This document shows, in pieces, positions 1 to 9,135 of a DNA stretch of 64,000 nucleotides. The first letter of the stretch is position 1, and the number at the start of each line of letters is the position of its first letter. Source of the DNA: Flammeovirgaceae bacterium UBA1842 (GTDB taxonomy: Bacteria; Bacteroidota; Bacteroidia; Cytophagales; Cyclobacteriaceae). The position numbers and the translations under genes were made by a program. The notes under the pieces were generated by a model. That model saw nothing but the letters and a program-made list of their open reading frames with translations. It ran no database searches and was not told the origin of the DNA. The stretch spans positions 7,224-71,223 of the forward strand of contig DDIU01000042.1 in assembly GCA_002338655.1 (NCBI GenBank), in the 5' to 3' direction.

Positions 1-329
1 GTTAATCGCCCTGCACTTATTGCGGGGTCTTTATCGGTAAGTGCTTTGGCTTCCTCCATTGACTTAACATTCAATATAAAAATTCCACCTCCACCTTCAA
101 ATGGGCCTGCGAGCATTAGTTCACCCCTTTTCGCCATGATTCCCATATTGGCCATATGAGCCGCCTGAATACTGTCAATTTCCGCTTTGGGTATGTCTGG
201 TTTATCAGGATTGGTAATAAGTTCAACAAAGTAATATTTAACAATCTCCATCGGTGGAGTTGCTTCCCCATCCTGGGCATTGACAACCAATGGAAGAAGG
301 CAAATAAAAATTATAGGTAACTTTTTCAT
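1..329 (-). CDS. YCII-related domain secreted protein (3' end beyond window)
   Basis: The minus strand opens with ATG at 327-329 and stays open to the window edge, giving 109 codons. The first residues (MKKLPIIFICLLPLVVNAQ) form a clear signal peptide. The rest, with KYYFVELITNPDKP, a conserved AAHMANMG helix, GELMLAGPFEGGGGIFIL and a MEEAKALTDKDP helix, matches the small YCII/dimeric alpha-beta barrel family (YciI-like). Biochemical function is unknown for most members. The export signal suggests a periplasmic or outer location, which is common for Bacteroidota versions. It is transcribed divergently from the kinase gene beginning near 368, with under 40 bases between them. The C-terminus is outside the window. 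Confidence 0.8.
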   Translation of the reverse strand, partial: MKKLPIIFICLLPLVVNAQDGEATPPMEIVKYYFVELITNPDKPDIPKAEIDSIQAAHMANMGIMAKRGELMLAGPFEGGGGIFILNVKSMEEAKALTDKDPAISAGRL

Positions 330-367
330 ATTATTAATTATGTGTTCAACTATCCTTTTGAGCTTCC

Positions 368-1513
368 TTGTTAGGAATAACTAGCAATGAAATTAGTATT
401 TTTAATGATACGAAAATTGAGCAATCTACTGAAACGGCAGATTATTGGAGTAAAACGGAAATAATATTGTCCAAGCAAGTAACTGATAAAATCAAAATAA
501 ACGACCGTCTGGTCAGAATCATTGGGGTACAGTTTTTTGGAATAGTTATTCCAAATGCCACTGGGCTGGTGAGCAATACTGACCAATCAGCCTTATTTAT
601 TGTAGGGGCCTATGCCTATTTTATGCTCATTTCATTTTTAATCTGGCAAGGCAATCGGTATATCCTTTTCAAATTGGAGGAACAATATAATTGGTTTATC
701 AACCCAGCACAAAAAGTGGTTTTAATCCTGGGCGCCAATGTTTTTTACACTGCTCCTTTGGTGGTGGTAATGCTTTTATTTTGGTATCACATTAATGGCA
801 ATACTGCTAACTGGAATGTAATACAAGCCACGGCCATCGTATGTGTAATCTGCGTTATTTTTATTACCCATGTATATGAAACAATTTTCTTGATCAAACA
901 AAGGGAGTCTGACATACTAAAAGGCGAACGACTGGAAAAATCAAAGGTAAAGGCCGAATTGGATGCCTTAAAAAATCAAATCGACCCGCATTTTATGTTC
1001 AATTCATTGAACAGTCTCTCTTACTTAATTGATCAAGATCCAAAAAAAGCGAAGGATTTTACATCTAGCTTAGCCGATATCTATCGCTATATCCTGTCCA
1101 ATAAAGACACGAGATTGGTTTTGCTTGAAGATGAACTCGCATTCTTAAACAAGTATATATCCTTGCTAAAGTTACGGTTCGGTGATACTTTAAATGTGTC
1201 CAACACCATTTCTAAAACCATGGGGAACAATTATTTAATTCCGCCTATTTCCATATTTATGGCCTTGGAAAATGTGGTGAAACACAATGAAATATCTAAA
1301 AAGCACCCAATGGAGGTGCTCATCAACCTTTCAGATTCCAACTTATCGATAACCAACAACATAAGAAAGAAGAAGTCAATGGAAGTATCTTCTAAAATAG
1401 GATTAAACAACCTAGATGAGCGATACAAAATTATTGTTGGGGAGGGGATTAAGACGAACCTGGATGAAAAACAATTTAACATCCTCCTGCCAATGTTGGA
1501 AATTAACGGTTAA
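368..1513 (+). CDS. LytS-type sensor histidine kinase
   Basis: Membrane sensor kinase of the LytS/YehU (His_kinase) family. Several hydrophobic segments lie between about residues 50 and 175. A cytoplasmic kinase core follows with the phospho-acceptor histidine in QIDPHFMFNSLNSL, near residue 213, and a degenerate HATPase region (FMALENVVKHN, then IGLNNLDERYK). It would phosphorylate the LytTR regulator encoded just downstream; the two genes are separated by only 3 bases. The start is uncertain. No ATG lies upstream of the membrane region in this frame, so TTG at 368 or TTG at 467 is needed, and a stop at 359 bounds the frame. Family members usually begin close to the first membrane segment, so about 30 residues at the N-terminus may be wrongly included. 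Confidence 0.85.
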   Translation: MLGITSNEISIFNDTKIEQSTETADYWSKTEIILSKQVTDKIKINDRLVRIIGVQFFGIVIPNATGLVSNTDQSALFIVGAYAYFMLISFLIWQGNRYILFKLEEQYNWFINPAQKVVLILGANVFYTAPLVVVMLLFWYHINGNTANWNVIQATAIVCVICVIFITHVYETIFLIKQRESDILKGERLEKSKVKAELDALKNQIDPHFMFNSLNSLSYLIDQDPKKAKDFTSSLADIYRYILSNKDTRLVLLEDELAFLNKYISLLKLRFGDTLNVSNTISKTMGNNYLIPPISIFMALENVVKHNEISKKHPMEVLINLSDSNLSITNNIRKKKSMEVSSKIGLNNLDERYKIIVGEGIKTNLDEKQFNILLPMLEING

Positions 1514-1516
1514 CCC

Positions 1517-2257
1517 ATGAATATAATAATTATTGAAGACGAGAAATCCGCCTCTGCCCGATTGGCCGATATGCTAATAGCCCTAGACCCTACTTTCAAT
1601 ATTGAAGTGACTCTCGAAAGTGTTGAGGAAACCGTTGCCTACCTGTCAAACAACAAATCTCCACAGCTTGCATTCATGGACATTCAATTGGCAGACGATG
1701 TGTCATTTGAAATCTTCAATAAAATTGATGTCAGTTTCCCAATCATATTCACCACCGCTTATGACAACTATGTGCTGGAAGCCCTGGAACATAATTCCAT
1801 TGATTATTTGCTAAAACCCATAGCACCTGATAGGTTGATGAAAGCCATTGATAAGGTTAAGCGGCTTGAAAACCATTTTGTTCATAATAAGTTTGCTTCG
1901 CTGTTATCAGAAAAAAAAGCTGCTAAATCGCGTTTTTTAGTTAAAAAGGGGACAGAATATGTCTCTCTTTCCACACCACAAATTGCTTATTTCTTTACCG
2001 AACATAAGATCGTATTCCTAAAAGACAAGAGCAGCAATAAATACATTATTGACAAGACCATTACAGAGTTACAAGAGCAGCTGGATACAAAAGAATTCTT
2101 CAGGATCAATAGAAAATACATAGCCTGTATTGATGCCATTAAAAGCTTTAAGCCAGACAACGGCAAAATTCTATTAACCCTAGAGCCTCCTTCAAATGAG
2201 GACGTTTACATAAGTAAAGAAAACGCCCCCAATTTCAGAAAGTGGATTGAACGATAA
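1517..2257 (+). CDS. LytTR-family response regulator
   Basis: Two-domain response regulator of 246 residues. The receiver domain (about 1-120) has the acidic pair IIEDE, the phospho-acceptor aspartate at residue 55 (FMDIQ) and the lysine of YLLKPI. A LytTR DNA-binding domain fills about 140-246, with the typical FFRINRKYIACIDAIKSF strand-helix segment. It starts 3 bases after the LytS-type kinase stop, so the two form a classical two-component operon. Targets cannot be told from the sequence. The convergent MATE gene ends only 21 bases downstream and no strong terminator is visible between them. Confidence 0.93.
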   Translation: MNIIIIEDEKSASARLADMLIALDPTFNIEVTLESVEETVAYLSNNKSPQLAFMDIQLADDVSFEIFNKIDVSFPIIFTTAYDNYVLEALEHNSIDYLLKPIAPDRLMKAIDKVKRLENHFVHNKFASLLSEKKAAKSRFLVKKGTEYVSLSTPQIAYFFTEHKIVFLKDKSSNKYIIDKTITELQEQLDTKEFFRINRKYIACIDAIKSFKPDNGKILLTLEPPSNEDVYISKENAPNFRKWIER

Positions 2258-2278
2258 TTAATCCAACTGCCCCAAAGC

Positions 2279-3670
2279 TTAAACCTCAACGGTTTTCCAA
2301 TTGCCTTTTCGGAATACCAACACGCTCACTACAGCAAAAAGTGCTGAGGCGATAGCGATGGCCAAAAATATGCCCAAGGGACCAAAGCCCAAGCTTCTTG
2401 ACAATACCCAAGCTAATGGCACTTCGAACATCCAGAAACAAAAGAAATTGATAATGGTTGGTGTCCGAGTGTCCCCAGCCCCATTAAAGGATTGGCCAAT
2501 TACCATCCCATAGGCGAAAAACACATATCCACAACAGATTACCCTCAGTGCCATGGCTCCATATTTTACCACTTCGGCCTCACTTGAAAACAACCTGACA
2601 AACTCCTCCGCCCAAATGCCAAACACCAGCGAAACCCCGCCCAAAAAGATCATATTGTAAAAGGCCGATTTCCATACCGACTGCTCTGCACGATCAGGTT
2701 GGCCGGCCCCCAAATTTTGTCCTACCAATGTAGCTGCCGCATTGCTCAGCCCCCAAGACGGCAAAATAGTAAACATGATGATCCTAAACGCAATGGCATA
2801 TCCTGCGAGTACCTCACTACCAAATTCGGCACTGATCCTGACCAAAAACAACCAACTCAGTGTACCGATCATATATTGACCAATACCCCCTAAGGCTATA
2901 TTAACTATGTTTTTTATGGTCTTCCATTTGATTTTCAATTGACGCCAGTGCATCCGGATAACTGAAAATGTACCAGTTAGGGCAATGACCTGAATGACAA
3001 CACCAATACCCCTACCTATGTTAGTGGCAATAGCCGCACCTTCCACTCCAAAAGCGGGAATTGGCCCCAACCCAAATATAAAAATAGGGTCAAGTATTAT
3101 GTTGATGCCATTGGCAATCCATAAAACACGCATGGCTATGGAAGCATCCCCTGCACCACGAAAGATGGCATTGATTAGAAAAAGTAACATTACCGTAAGG
3201 TTGCCACCCAGCATAATTTTGGTGTAACCATACCCTTCCTCTATTAAAGAAGCCTCACCACCCATAAGCCGCAAGATGTCCTTAGCATAGAAAATACCAA
3301 TGGCACTAAACACCATGGAAACAACAGTAGTGATAATTATTGCCTGCATCCCTGCTTCTGCTGCTTTTTCAGGGTTCTTTTCCCCGATCCTTCGGGAAAC
3401 TACGGCCGTGGCTGCCATACTCAACCCAATGGCTATGGCATATACGATCATAATAACAGACTCAGTAAGGGCCACTGTGGCCACCGCATTAACACTTACT
3501 TTGCCCACAAAATAAATATCCACTACGGCAAATAATGACTCCATGACCATTTCCAAGATCATGGGAATGGATAACATAAATATAGCTTTGTTAATGTTTC
3601 CAGTAACAAAGTCTTTTTGTTCGCCTTTTATGGCCAACATAAAATTTTTGACTAAACTGCTTAAACGCAT
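2279..3670 (-). CDS. MATE family efflux transporter
   Basis: Integral membrane exporter of 463 residues with about twelve hydrophobic segments arranged as two similar halves, the usual length of a MATE (multi antimicrobial extrusion) protein. Typical features are the N-terminal IFMLSIPMILEMVMESLFAV segment, the VATVALTESV stretch, the GAGDA motif around residue 176 and GAGDTRTP in the second half. These proteins exchange Na+ or H+ for organic cations or other small molecules; the substrate cannot be predicted. It is a single gene convergent with the LytTR regulator and divergent from the TPR phosphatase gene. Start ATG at 3668-3670 precedes a charged amphipathic lead-in. Confidence 0.93.
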   Translation of the reverse strand: MRLSSLVKNFMLAIKGEQKDFVTGNINKAIFMLSIPMILEMVMESLFAVVDIYFVGKVSVNAVATVALTESVIMIVYAIAIGLSMAATAVVSRRIGEKNPEKAAEAGMQAIIITTVVSMVFSAIGIFYAKDILRLMGGEASLIEEGYGYTKIMLGGNLTVMLLFLINAIFRGAGDASIAMRVLWIANGINIILDPIFIFGLGPIPAFGVEGAAIATNIGRGIGVVIQVIALTGTFSVIRMHWRQLKIKWKTIKNIVNIALGGIGQYMIGTLSWLFLVRISAEFGSEVLAGYAIAFRIIMFTILPSWGLSNAAATLVGQNLGAGQPDRAEQSVWKSAFYNMIFLGGVSLVFGIWAEEFVRLFSSEAEVVKYGAMALRVICCGYVFFAYGMVIGQSFNGAGDTRTPTIINFFCFWMFEVPLAWVLSRSLGFGPLGIFLAIAIASALFAVVSVLVFRKGNWKTVEV

Positions 3671-3887
3671 GATTATCGGTATTAATGTAAATAAAAGATT
3701 AGGCTTAATTAAAAGGTGAGTAGCTAACCTTCTAAAGGGGCTACTTCAAAATAAATACCGATGTAGTGCTCATGGACTTGTGATTTATATCTTCGTTGAT
3801 TGAAGATTTTATTATAAATTAGATTGCAAATAACAGTAAATAGTGTCAAGTTACAAAAACACTATTCTAAAATTTGAAGTTGGCTTA

Positions 3888-5849
3888 ATGAAAATTTCTT
3901 TACTGTCTATCTTTTTACTCATACTCCCTTACTGCTATGGATATTCAATGGCAGATGTGGACAGTATCAAAAATGTCATTGAAACCACGGATGACGATTC
4001 ATTAAAAATTGAAGCTTTTTATGAATTAGCCAGACAAACGAGAAAAACAGATGTGAATCTGGCTATTGAGTATTGTGAAAAATCGGCCTCCATTGCCCGT
4101 GAAACCAATGCTTATGGCCAATTGGCGGATGCTTTGAATTACATCGGCATTTTATATTATGGCATTGGAAATTATGAGCAGACACTCCACTACTTCTACC
4201 AAGTATTGTCCATTTATGAGAAGAATCAAGATAGCGTCAAACTAGGGCGGGTATACAATAACGTTGGGCTAATCCTTACGGAATTGGGCCGGATAGAAGA
4301 GACGATAGAATACTATGATAAGTCATTGAAGATGAAAATTGCTTTTAAAGACTCCCTTGGTCTTTCTTCTACCTATAGCAATCTCGGCCTAGCCTATGAC
4401 CAATTGGGACAAAATGATAAAGCCCTTGAATATTACCGCATATCATTAAAATTGGACGAGAAACACAATGACTATAATGGCCTTTTTGTTGACATGAGCA
4501 ACATTGGGGAAAACTACATGAGCAGGGATAACTATGATTCGGCCGCCCATTATTTTGAAAAAGCCATGTCCTTGTTCAATCAGGTTGATGATCCCTATCA
4601 CAAAGCTGAGTTATTGGAGCAATTCGCAAGGTTGAACAGAGCTCAAGGCAAGTATTCAAGAGCAATTGAAAAGCACAATAATAGTATCAGTTTTGCTGAA
4701 TCGATTGAGGCCAAAAGCGTGATTGCAAATAATTACAATGGCCTTTCTAAAGTATATAAGGCGTTGGGCCAACTCGATAAATCATTGGAATACTATGAAA
4801 AATATGTAGCCCTACACGAAGAACTTTTTAATGAAGAGCAGTCTCAAAAATTAAAGCAGATTGAAAGTAATTATCAGATCCAGTCACGTGAAAATAAAAT
4901 CACGCTGCTCAATAAGGAAGCCCAAATTAAGGATTTGAACCTAGCGCAAAATCAAATGCTGATTTACTTTATGGCGGGGGTAATTGTCCTGATTATGTTT
5001 ATTATTTTTTTACAGTACAAGAAGAATGCATATAAAACCAAAACTTATAGCCTATTGCGTGCGCAGAATGAAGAAATTGTAGAAAAAAATAAAAACATCA
5101 TGGATAGTATCCTTTGTGCGAAAAATATCCAACAAGCCATACTCCCCGATGATCAAAAATTGAAAGGGGTGTTTAGTGAGTCCTTTGTTATGAGTAAGGC
5201 GCGTGATGTGGTAAGTGGTGATTTTTATTGGTTTGCAGAGCGTGATGACAAGGTTTTGATAGCTGCGGTGGACTGTACCGGTCATGGAGTGCCAGCCGCG
5301 TTCCTAAATGTAATGGGCAACTCCCTGCTCAATCAAATCGTGCATGAGTCTAATGTGCTCAGTCCATCGGAAGTATTGGCCGAATTAAACAGCCGGGTGC
5401 TAAAAAGCTTAAAGGCAAAGGACATATATGTACAGGTAGATGATGGCATGGACATAGGCATCTGCCAGTTTGAAAGAAAATCCAAGAGGCTTTCATTTGC
5501 AGGGGCCAAACGTCCTATGTACTATTTTCATCAAGATAAGTTGGAGATTATCAAAGGGGATCATTTCCCTGTTGGCGGCAATTTGTATGAAAATAACAGG
5601 GTCTATAGTGAGCATACATTGCAGTTGGAAGAGAATGATTTAATATACCTCTTTACCGATGGCATTGTAGATCAATTTGGTGGTGATAAGAATAAGAAAT
5701 TCATGTATCGCAGGTTAAAGGAATTGCTGAAAGGCACCATTGAAATGCCCCTTGATCAACAAAAATTGGCCATTGAAAAAACCATACTGGAATGGCAGGG
5801 CAACAACGAACAGACCGATGATATGCTGCTTATTGGCATCAAGGTTTGA
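3888..5849 (+). CDS. TPR-containing SpoIIE-type serine phosphatase
   Basis: Signalling protein of 653 residues. ATG at 3888 is chosen over the in-frame GTG at 3843 because it opens a clean signal peptide (MKISLLSIFLLILPYCYG). A stack of tetratricopeptide repeats follows (about 35-325: repeated YYNNVGL/YSNLGLAYDQLGQ patterns), then a coiled segment and a single membrane helix near residues 355-375. A cytoplasmic PP2C/SpoIIE domain occupies about 420-653, with the metal-binding GDFYW and VDCTGHGVPAAF motifs and the terminal TDDMLLIGIKV. The likely role is sensing outside or in the periplasm through the TPRs and dephosphorylating an anti-sigma-type partner inside; no partner gene is nearby. Confidence 0.9.
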   Translation: MKISLLSIFLLILPYCYGYSMADVDSIKNVIETTDDDSLKIEAFYELARQTRKTDVNLAIEYCEKSASIARETNAYGQLADALNYIGILYYGIGNYEQTLHYFYQVLSIYEKNQDSVKLGRVYNNVGLILTELGRIEETIEYYDKSLKMKIAFKDSLGLSSTYSNLGLAYDQLGQNDKALEYYRISLKLDEKHNDYNGLFVDMSNIGENYMSRDNYDSAAHYFEKAMSLFNQVDDPYHKAELLEQFARLNRAQGKYSRAIEKHNNSISFAESIEAKSVIANNYNGLSKVYKALGQLDKSLEYYEKYVALHEELFNEEQSQKLKQIESNYQIQSRENKITLLNKEAQIKDLNLAQNQMLIYFMAGVIVLIMFIIFLQYKKNAYKTKTYSLLRAQNEEIVEKNKNIMDSILCAKNIQQAILPDDQKLKGVFSESFVMSKARDVVSGDFYWFAERDDKVLIAAVDCTGHGVPAAFLNVMGNSLLNQIVHESNVLSPSEVLAELNSRVLKSLKAKDIYVQVDDGMDIGICQFERKSKRLSFAGAKRPMYYFHQDKLEIIKGDHFPVGGNLYENNRVYSEHTLQLEENDLIYLFTDGIVDQFGGDKNKKFMYRRLKELLKGTIEMPLDQQKLAIEKTILEWQGNNEQTDDMLLIGIKV

Positions 5850-5959
5850 TTTATGGGATTTTTCACCGCTTCATTAATCTACCGTTCGTAACTTTTTGAT
5901 GTGCAATAATTGCCCAATGAGTTACATTTAGTATCTGATTAACTTTAAAAGACATTATT

Positions 5960-7450
5960 ATGAAAAAGGTAATTTTTTTGTGTTTAGCAATGGGGTTATT
6001 TTCATTAACCGCTCCTGCCCAAAGTAGAACTATCCCCGTTGACACCACGGTGGTCACCAGCCACACGGCCACTATCAATGGGACTAAAATATCATACACA
6101 GCCACCACGGGCACACAACCCGTTTGGGATGAGGCGGGTAAACCAATAGCGACACTTTACTATACCTATTACAAAAGAACCACTACAGAAAACACAGCAA
6201 ACCGTCCTTTGCTCATCTCATTTAATGGAGGGCCCGGTTCAGCTTCCGTCTGGATGCACGTGGCCTATACCGGCCCCAGAGTGTTGAATATAGATGAAGA
6301 AGGCTATCCTGTACAGCCTTATGGTGTCCATGACAACCCCAACTCCGTATTGGACATTGCCGATATCGTGTATGTAAACCCCGTAAATACTGGCTATTCC
6401 AGGACCATCCCCGCTAGCGGAGAAGGGATCAATAGGGATAAATTCTTTGGTATCAATGCTGATATTAAGTACTTGGCCGAATGGCTAAATACATTTGTTA
6501 CCAGAAATGAAAGATGGACATCACCAAAATACCTCATTGGTGAAAGCTATGGCGGCACTAGGGTATCAGGGTTGGCATTGGAACTACAAGAGCGCCAATG
6601 GATGTACCTCAATGGGGTGATCATGGTTTCCCCAGCCGACTACAATGTTTTTAATTCAGATGTGCCCATATCCTCCTCGCTCAACTTTCCCTATTTTACC
6701 GCAGCCGCCTGGTATCACAAAATGTTGCCCCCTGCTTTACAGCAAAAAGATTTGCTAGAGATTCTGCCTGAGTCTGAGGAATTTACACTTAACACACTGA
6801 TGCCCGCATTGGCGAGAGGTGGTTCATTATCAGCCGATGAGAAAGCCAAAATAGCCACTAAGATGTCCTATTATTCTGGACTATCTGAAAAGTCCATTTT
6901 GCAAAACAACCTGGATGTATCTACCCGGTTTTTCTGGAAGGAATTGTTGCGCGACAAAACGGGCAATACGATTGGACGATTGGATTCACGTTACTTAGGA
7001 CTAGACAAAATGGAAGCGGGTACCTCCCCAGATTATAGTGCGGAATTGACCTCTTGGCTACACTCCTTTACTCCGGCAATCAACTATTATATCCGTGAAG
7101 AGCTAAATTTCAAAACCGATATTAAGTATAACATGTTTGGCTCGGTACACCCTTGGGACAATAGAAACAACAATACCCGTGACGGATTAAGACAAGCTAT
7201 GGCTGAAAATCCTTACCTCAAAGTACTGTTTCAAGCAGGGTATTATGATGGGGCTACCACTTATTTCAACTCTAAATACACCATGTGGCAAATTGACCCA
7301 AGTGGTAAAATGAAAGATCGATTTAGCTTTAAAGGCTATAGAAGTGGGCACATGATGTACTTGCGAAAAGAAGACCTAAAAACTGCCAATGATGATATTA
7401 GGGAGTTTATTAAAAGTAGTCTGCCGAATGGTAAGGCGGCTAAATATTAA
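5960..7450 (+). CDS. S10-type serine carboxypeptidase-like protein
   Basis: Secreted alpha/beta-hydrolase of 496 residues. It begins with signal peptide MKKVIFLCLAMGLFSLTAPA. The oxyanion-forming NGGPGSAS motif is at about 89-96, the nucleophile serine 196 lies in GESYGG, and the catalytic histidine 464 lies in SGHMMYL. These are the hallmarks of the peptidase S10 family, which removes C-terminal residues from peptides at acidic pH. Bacterial members are mostly uncharacterised. The gene is monocistronic, and its 3' end is followed at once by a 26-bp perfect palindrome and the AT-rich restriction island. Confidence 0.88.
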   Translation: MKKVIFLCLAMGLFSLTAPAQSRTIPVDTTVVTSHTATINGTKISYTATTGTQPVWDEAGKPIATLYYTYYKRTTTENTANRPLLISFNGGPGSASVWMHVAYTGPRVLNIDEEGYPVQPYGVHDNPNSVLDIADIVYVNPVNTGYSRTIPASGEGINRDKFFGINADIKYLAEWLNTFVTRNERWTSPKYLIGESYGGTRVSGLALELQERQWMYLNGVIMVSPADYNVFNSDVPISSSLNFPYFTAAAWYHKMLPPALQQKDLLEILPESEEFTLNTLMPALARGGSLSADEKAKIATKMSYYSGLSEKSILQNNLDVSTRFFWKELLRDKTGNTIGRLDSRYLGLDKMEAGTSPDYSAELTSWLHSFTPAINYYIREELNFKTDIKYNMFGSVHPWDNRNNNTRDGLRQAMAENPYLKVLFQAGYYDGATTYFNSKYTMWQIDPSGKMKDRFSFKGYRSGHMMYLRKEDLKTANDDIREFIKSSLPNGKAAKY

Positions 7451-7454
7451 GTGA

Positions 7455-7480
7455 AGTTTGCTTATGATCATAAGCAAACT
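7455..7480. repeat. 26-bp perfect palindrome at left edge of restriction island
   Basis: Bases 7455-7467 (AGTTTGCTTATGA) are mirrored exactly by 7468-7480, with no central spacer. It lies 5 bases after the S10 peptidase stop and 85 bases before the XRE start. No T-run follows on the plus strand, so it is a poor intrinsic terminator. It may be an operator, a recombination site or the island boundary. The sequence contains TGATCA at its centre. Confidence 0.6.
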
Positions 7481-7505
7481 AAATATTGAACATGATATAA
7501 AAAAT

Positions 7506-7526
7506 GCAAATTATTTTTAAATTTGC
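7506..7526 (+). promoter_or_regulatory. Probable autoregulatory operator over the -7 element of the XRE gene
   Basis: GCAAATT at 7506-7512 and AATTTGC at 7520-7526 form a perfect inverted repeat with a 7-base spacer. The right half overlaps TAAATTTG at 7518-7525, a perfect match to the Bacteroidota -7 box TAnnTTTG. No TTTG is found at the expected 19-base distance upstream, which would fit a weak, regulator-dependent promoter. The predicted start would be near 7532, about 33 bases before the XRE ATG. Occlusion by the controller protein is inferred, not shown. Confidence 0.5.
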
Positions 7527-7564
7527 TAAAAATAGATCAAATCATAATTTGGTTAAATCAAGTA

Positions 7565-7894
7565 ATGACAAGTTTCGGGCATTTCATAAAAACGGAAAGA
7601 GAAAAACGAGAATGGACACAGACCGAATTTGGCGCAAAAATCGGAATCAATACAAGTGCCATTAGTAGAATTGAAAATGGCAATCAAAAATTCAGTAAAT
7701 CAAAACTTAAAAAACTATCTGAATTATTTGATCTAGAACTGCAGAAAATAACCGATCTGTTTTTTGCTGACAAGTTTGTGAGAGAGGCATTAAAGTACAA
7801 ATGCTCTGAGTCTATTTTTTCTGTTGCAGAGGATACTGCAAATTACTATAGAAGCACTAATGTGAGACAGGGAAAATTTGAGTTTAACCACTAA
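7565..7894 (+). CDS. XRE-family controller (C) protein of a restriction-modification system
   Basis: Small DNA-binding protein of 109 residues. ATG at 7565 (MTSFGHFIKTEREKREW) is preferred over an upstream in-frame TTG at 7523, which would fall inside the putative operator. A helix-turn-helix of the Cro/CI (XRE) type occupies about residues 5-60: WTQTEFGAKIGINTSAISRI is the recognition unit and ENGNQKFSKSKLKKLSELF the following helices. The C-terminal 45 residues have no recognised domain. The gene is 11 bases upstream of the cytosine methyltransferase gene and in the same direction. In such positions XRE proteins usually time expression of methylase and nuclease. AT-rich composition matches the rest of the island. 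Confidence 0.85.
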   Translation: MTSFGHFIKTEREKREWTQTEFGAKIGINTSAISRIENGNQKFSKSKLKKLSELFDLELQKITDLFFADKFVREALKYKCSESIFSVAEDTANYYRSTNVRQGKFEFNH

Positions 7895-7905
7895 AATATT
7901 ATCAA

Positions 7906-9135
7906 ATGTCAATTACAAAAGAATATAAAAGTCCTTCTCAAGAAATTGACCTTTTAGATGGTCAGTTTAATATTTATGGCGAAGAAGAACCAGAAGTAGA
8001 GCAGAAAAGCGTTTGGGATAAATCTATAAAAGTTGAGGAAAACGGCTATTATTGGAACAAAGAGCCTATTTTTAAAAAAGGTAATAATGTTAATTCTGAA
8101 AAACCCATTATTGCTGAATTATTCTGTGGTTGTGGTGGGACTTCTTTAGGTTTTGAAATGGCAGGTTTTGAAACTGTCCTTGGATGTGATATACACACTC
8201 CTTCAATTCAAACGTTTCAGGCTAATCATCCAAACTGTTCAACAATAACTGGTGACGTGAAGAAAGTAGACCCCTTAGTAGTTAAGGAACTTTTGAATAC
8301 CCGACAATTGGATGTTTTAATTGGCGGAATACCTTGTCAAGGGTTTTCACTCAACAATAGGAAAAGGCACGAAAATGATGACAGAAACTTTATGTATAAA
8401 GAGTTTGCCAGATTCGTAGAGGTTCTACAACCAAAAGTTGTTGTTCTTGAAAATGTTTCTGGAATGAGAAGTACTGGTTCATTTGTGAATGACATCGAAA
8501 AACATCTCAGTGAAATTGGAGGAATGAAAGTTACGAGTAAATTACTCTACGCTCCTGATTACGGTGTGCCTCAGAAAAGGTCACGATTAGTTTTTGTTGG
8601 TGTCAAAGGAAGTGAATTTAATTTTGAAGATATTATAAAAACGCACGGTCCAGAAACGGATAAACCATATGTAACAATCAAAGAGGCCATTGGTGACTTA
8701 GCTTCGCTTAAACCAAGAGAAACCAAGAAAAAATATAAAACAGAACCATTCTCTGAATATCAAAAATTAATGAGACTTCAAACCAATGGAACAGTAACCA
8801 ATCATACCGCACCTAATCACCCAAAAGCTACAATTGAAAAAATTAAAAATACAATTCCAGGTCAACCAATGTATGAGCGTTTTAAGCAGAGAATCCGTCT
8901 CGATTGGGATATTTTAAGTCCTACACAAGTTTCGGGAGGAATACGCCCACAATTTCAGTTAGGTCATCCAGCAGATGCAAGAGGACTAACCATTCGTGAA
9001 CGTTGTAGAATACAGAGTTTTCCAGATGACTTTGTTGTAAAAGGAGGAACAGTCCAAGCAAGAGTACAAACTGGAAATGCTGTACCACCACTATTGGCAA
9101 AAGCTGTTGGTTTAGCAATTAAAAAATATTTATAG
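7906..9135 (+). CDS. C5 cytosine-specific DNA methyltransferase
   Basis: Type II modification enzyme of 409 residues that would transfer a methyl group from AdoMet to carbon 5 of cytosine in a target site. All main C5 motifs are visible: motif I ELFCGCGGTSLGF (71-83), motif IV with the catalytic cysteine 144 in GIPCQGFS, motif VI LENV (181-184), motif VIII QKRSR (223-227), and motifs IX-X with RCRIQSFPDDF and GNAVPP (390-395). The target-recognition region lies between about 255 and 360. A 65-residue N-terminal extension without known motifs precedes the core. The next gene begins directly after the stop, so translation is probably coupled. The recognition sequence cannot be deduced. Confidence 0.96.
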   Translation: MSITKEYKSPSQEIDLLDGQFNIYGEEEPEVEQKSVWDKSIKVEENGYYWNKEPIFKKGNNVNSEKPIIAELFCGCGGTSLGFEMAGFETVLGCDIHTPSIQTFQANHPNCSTITGDVKKVDPLVVKELLNTRQLDVLIGGIPCQGFSLNNRKRHENDDRNFMYKEFARFVEVLQPKVVVLENVSGMRSTGSFVNDIEKHLSEIGGMKVTSKLLYAPDYGVPQKRSRLVFVGVKGSEFNFEDIIKTHGPETDKPYVTIKEAIGDLASLKPRETKKKYKTEPFSEYQKLMRLQTNGTVTNHTAPNHPKATIEKIKNTIPGQPMYERFKQRIRLDWDILSPTQVSGGIRPQFQLGHPADARGLTIRERCRIQSFPDDFVVKGGTVQARVQTGNAVPPLLAKAVGLAIKKYL

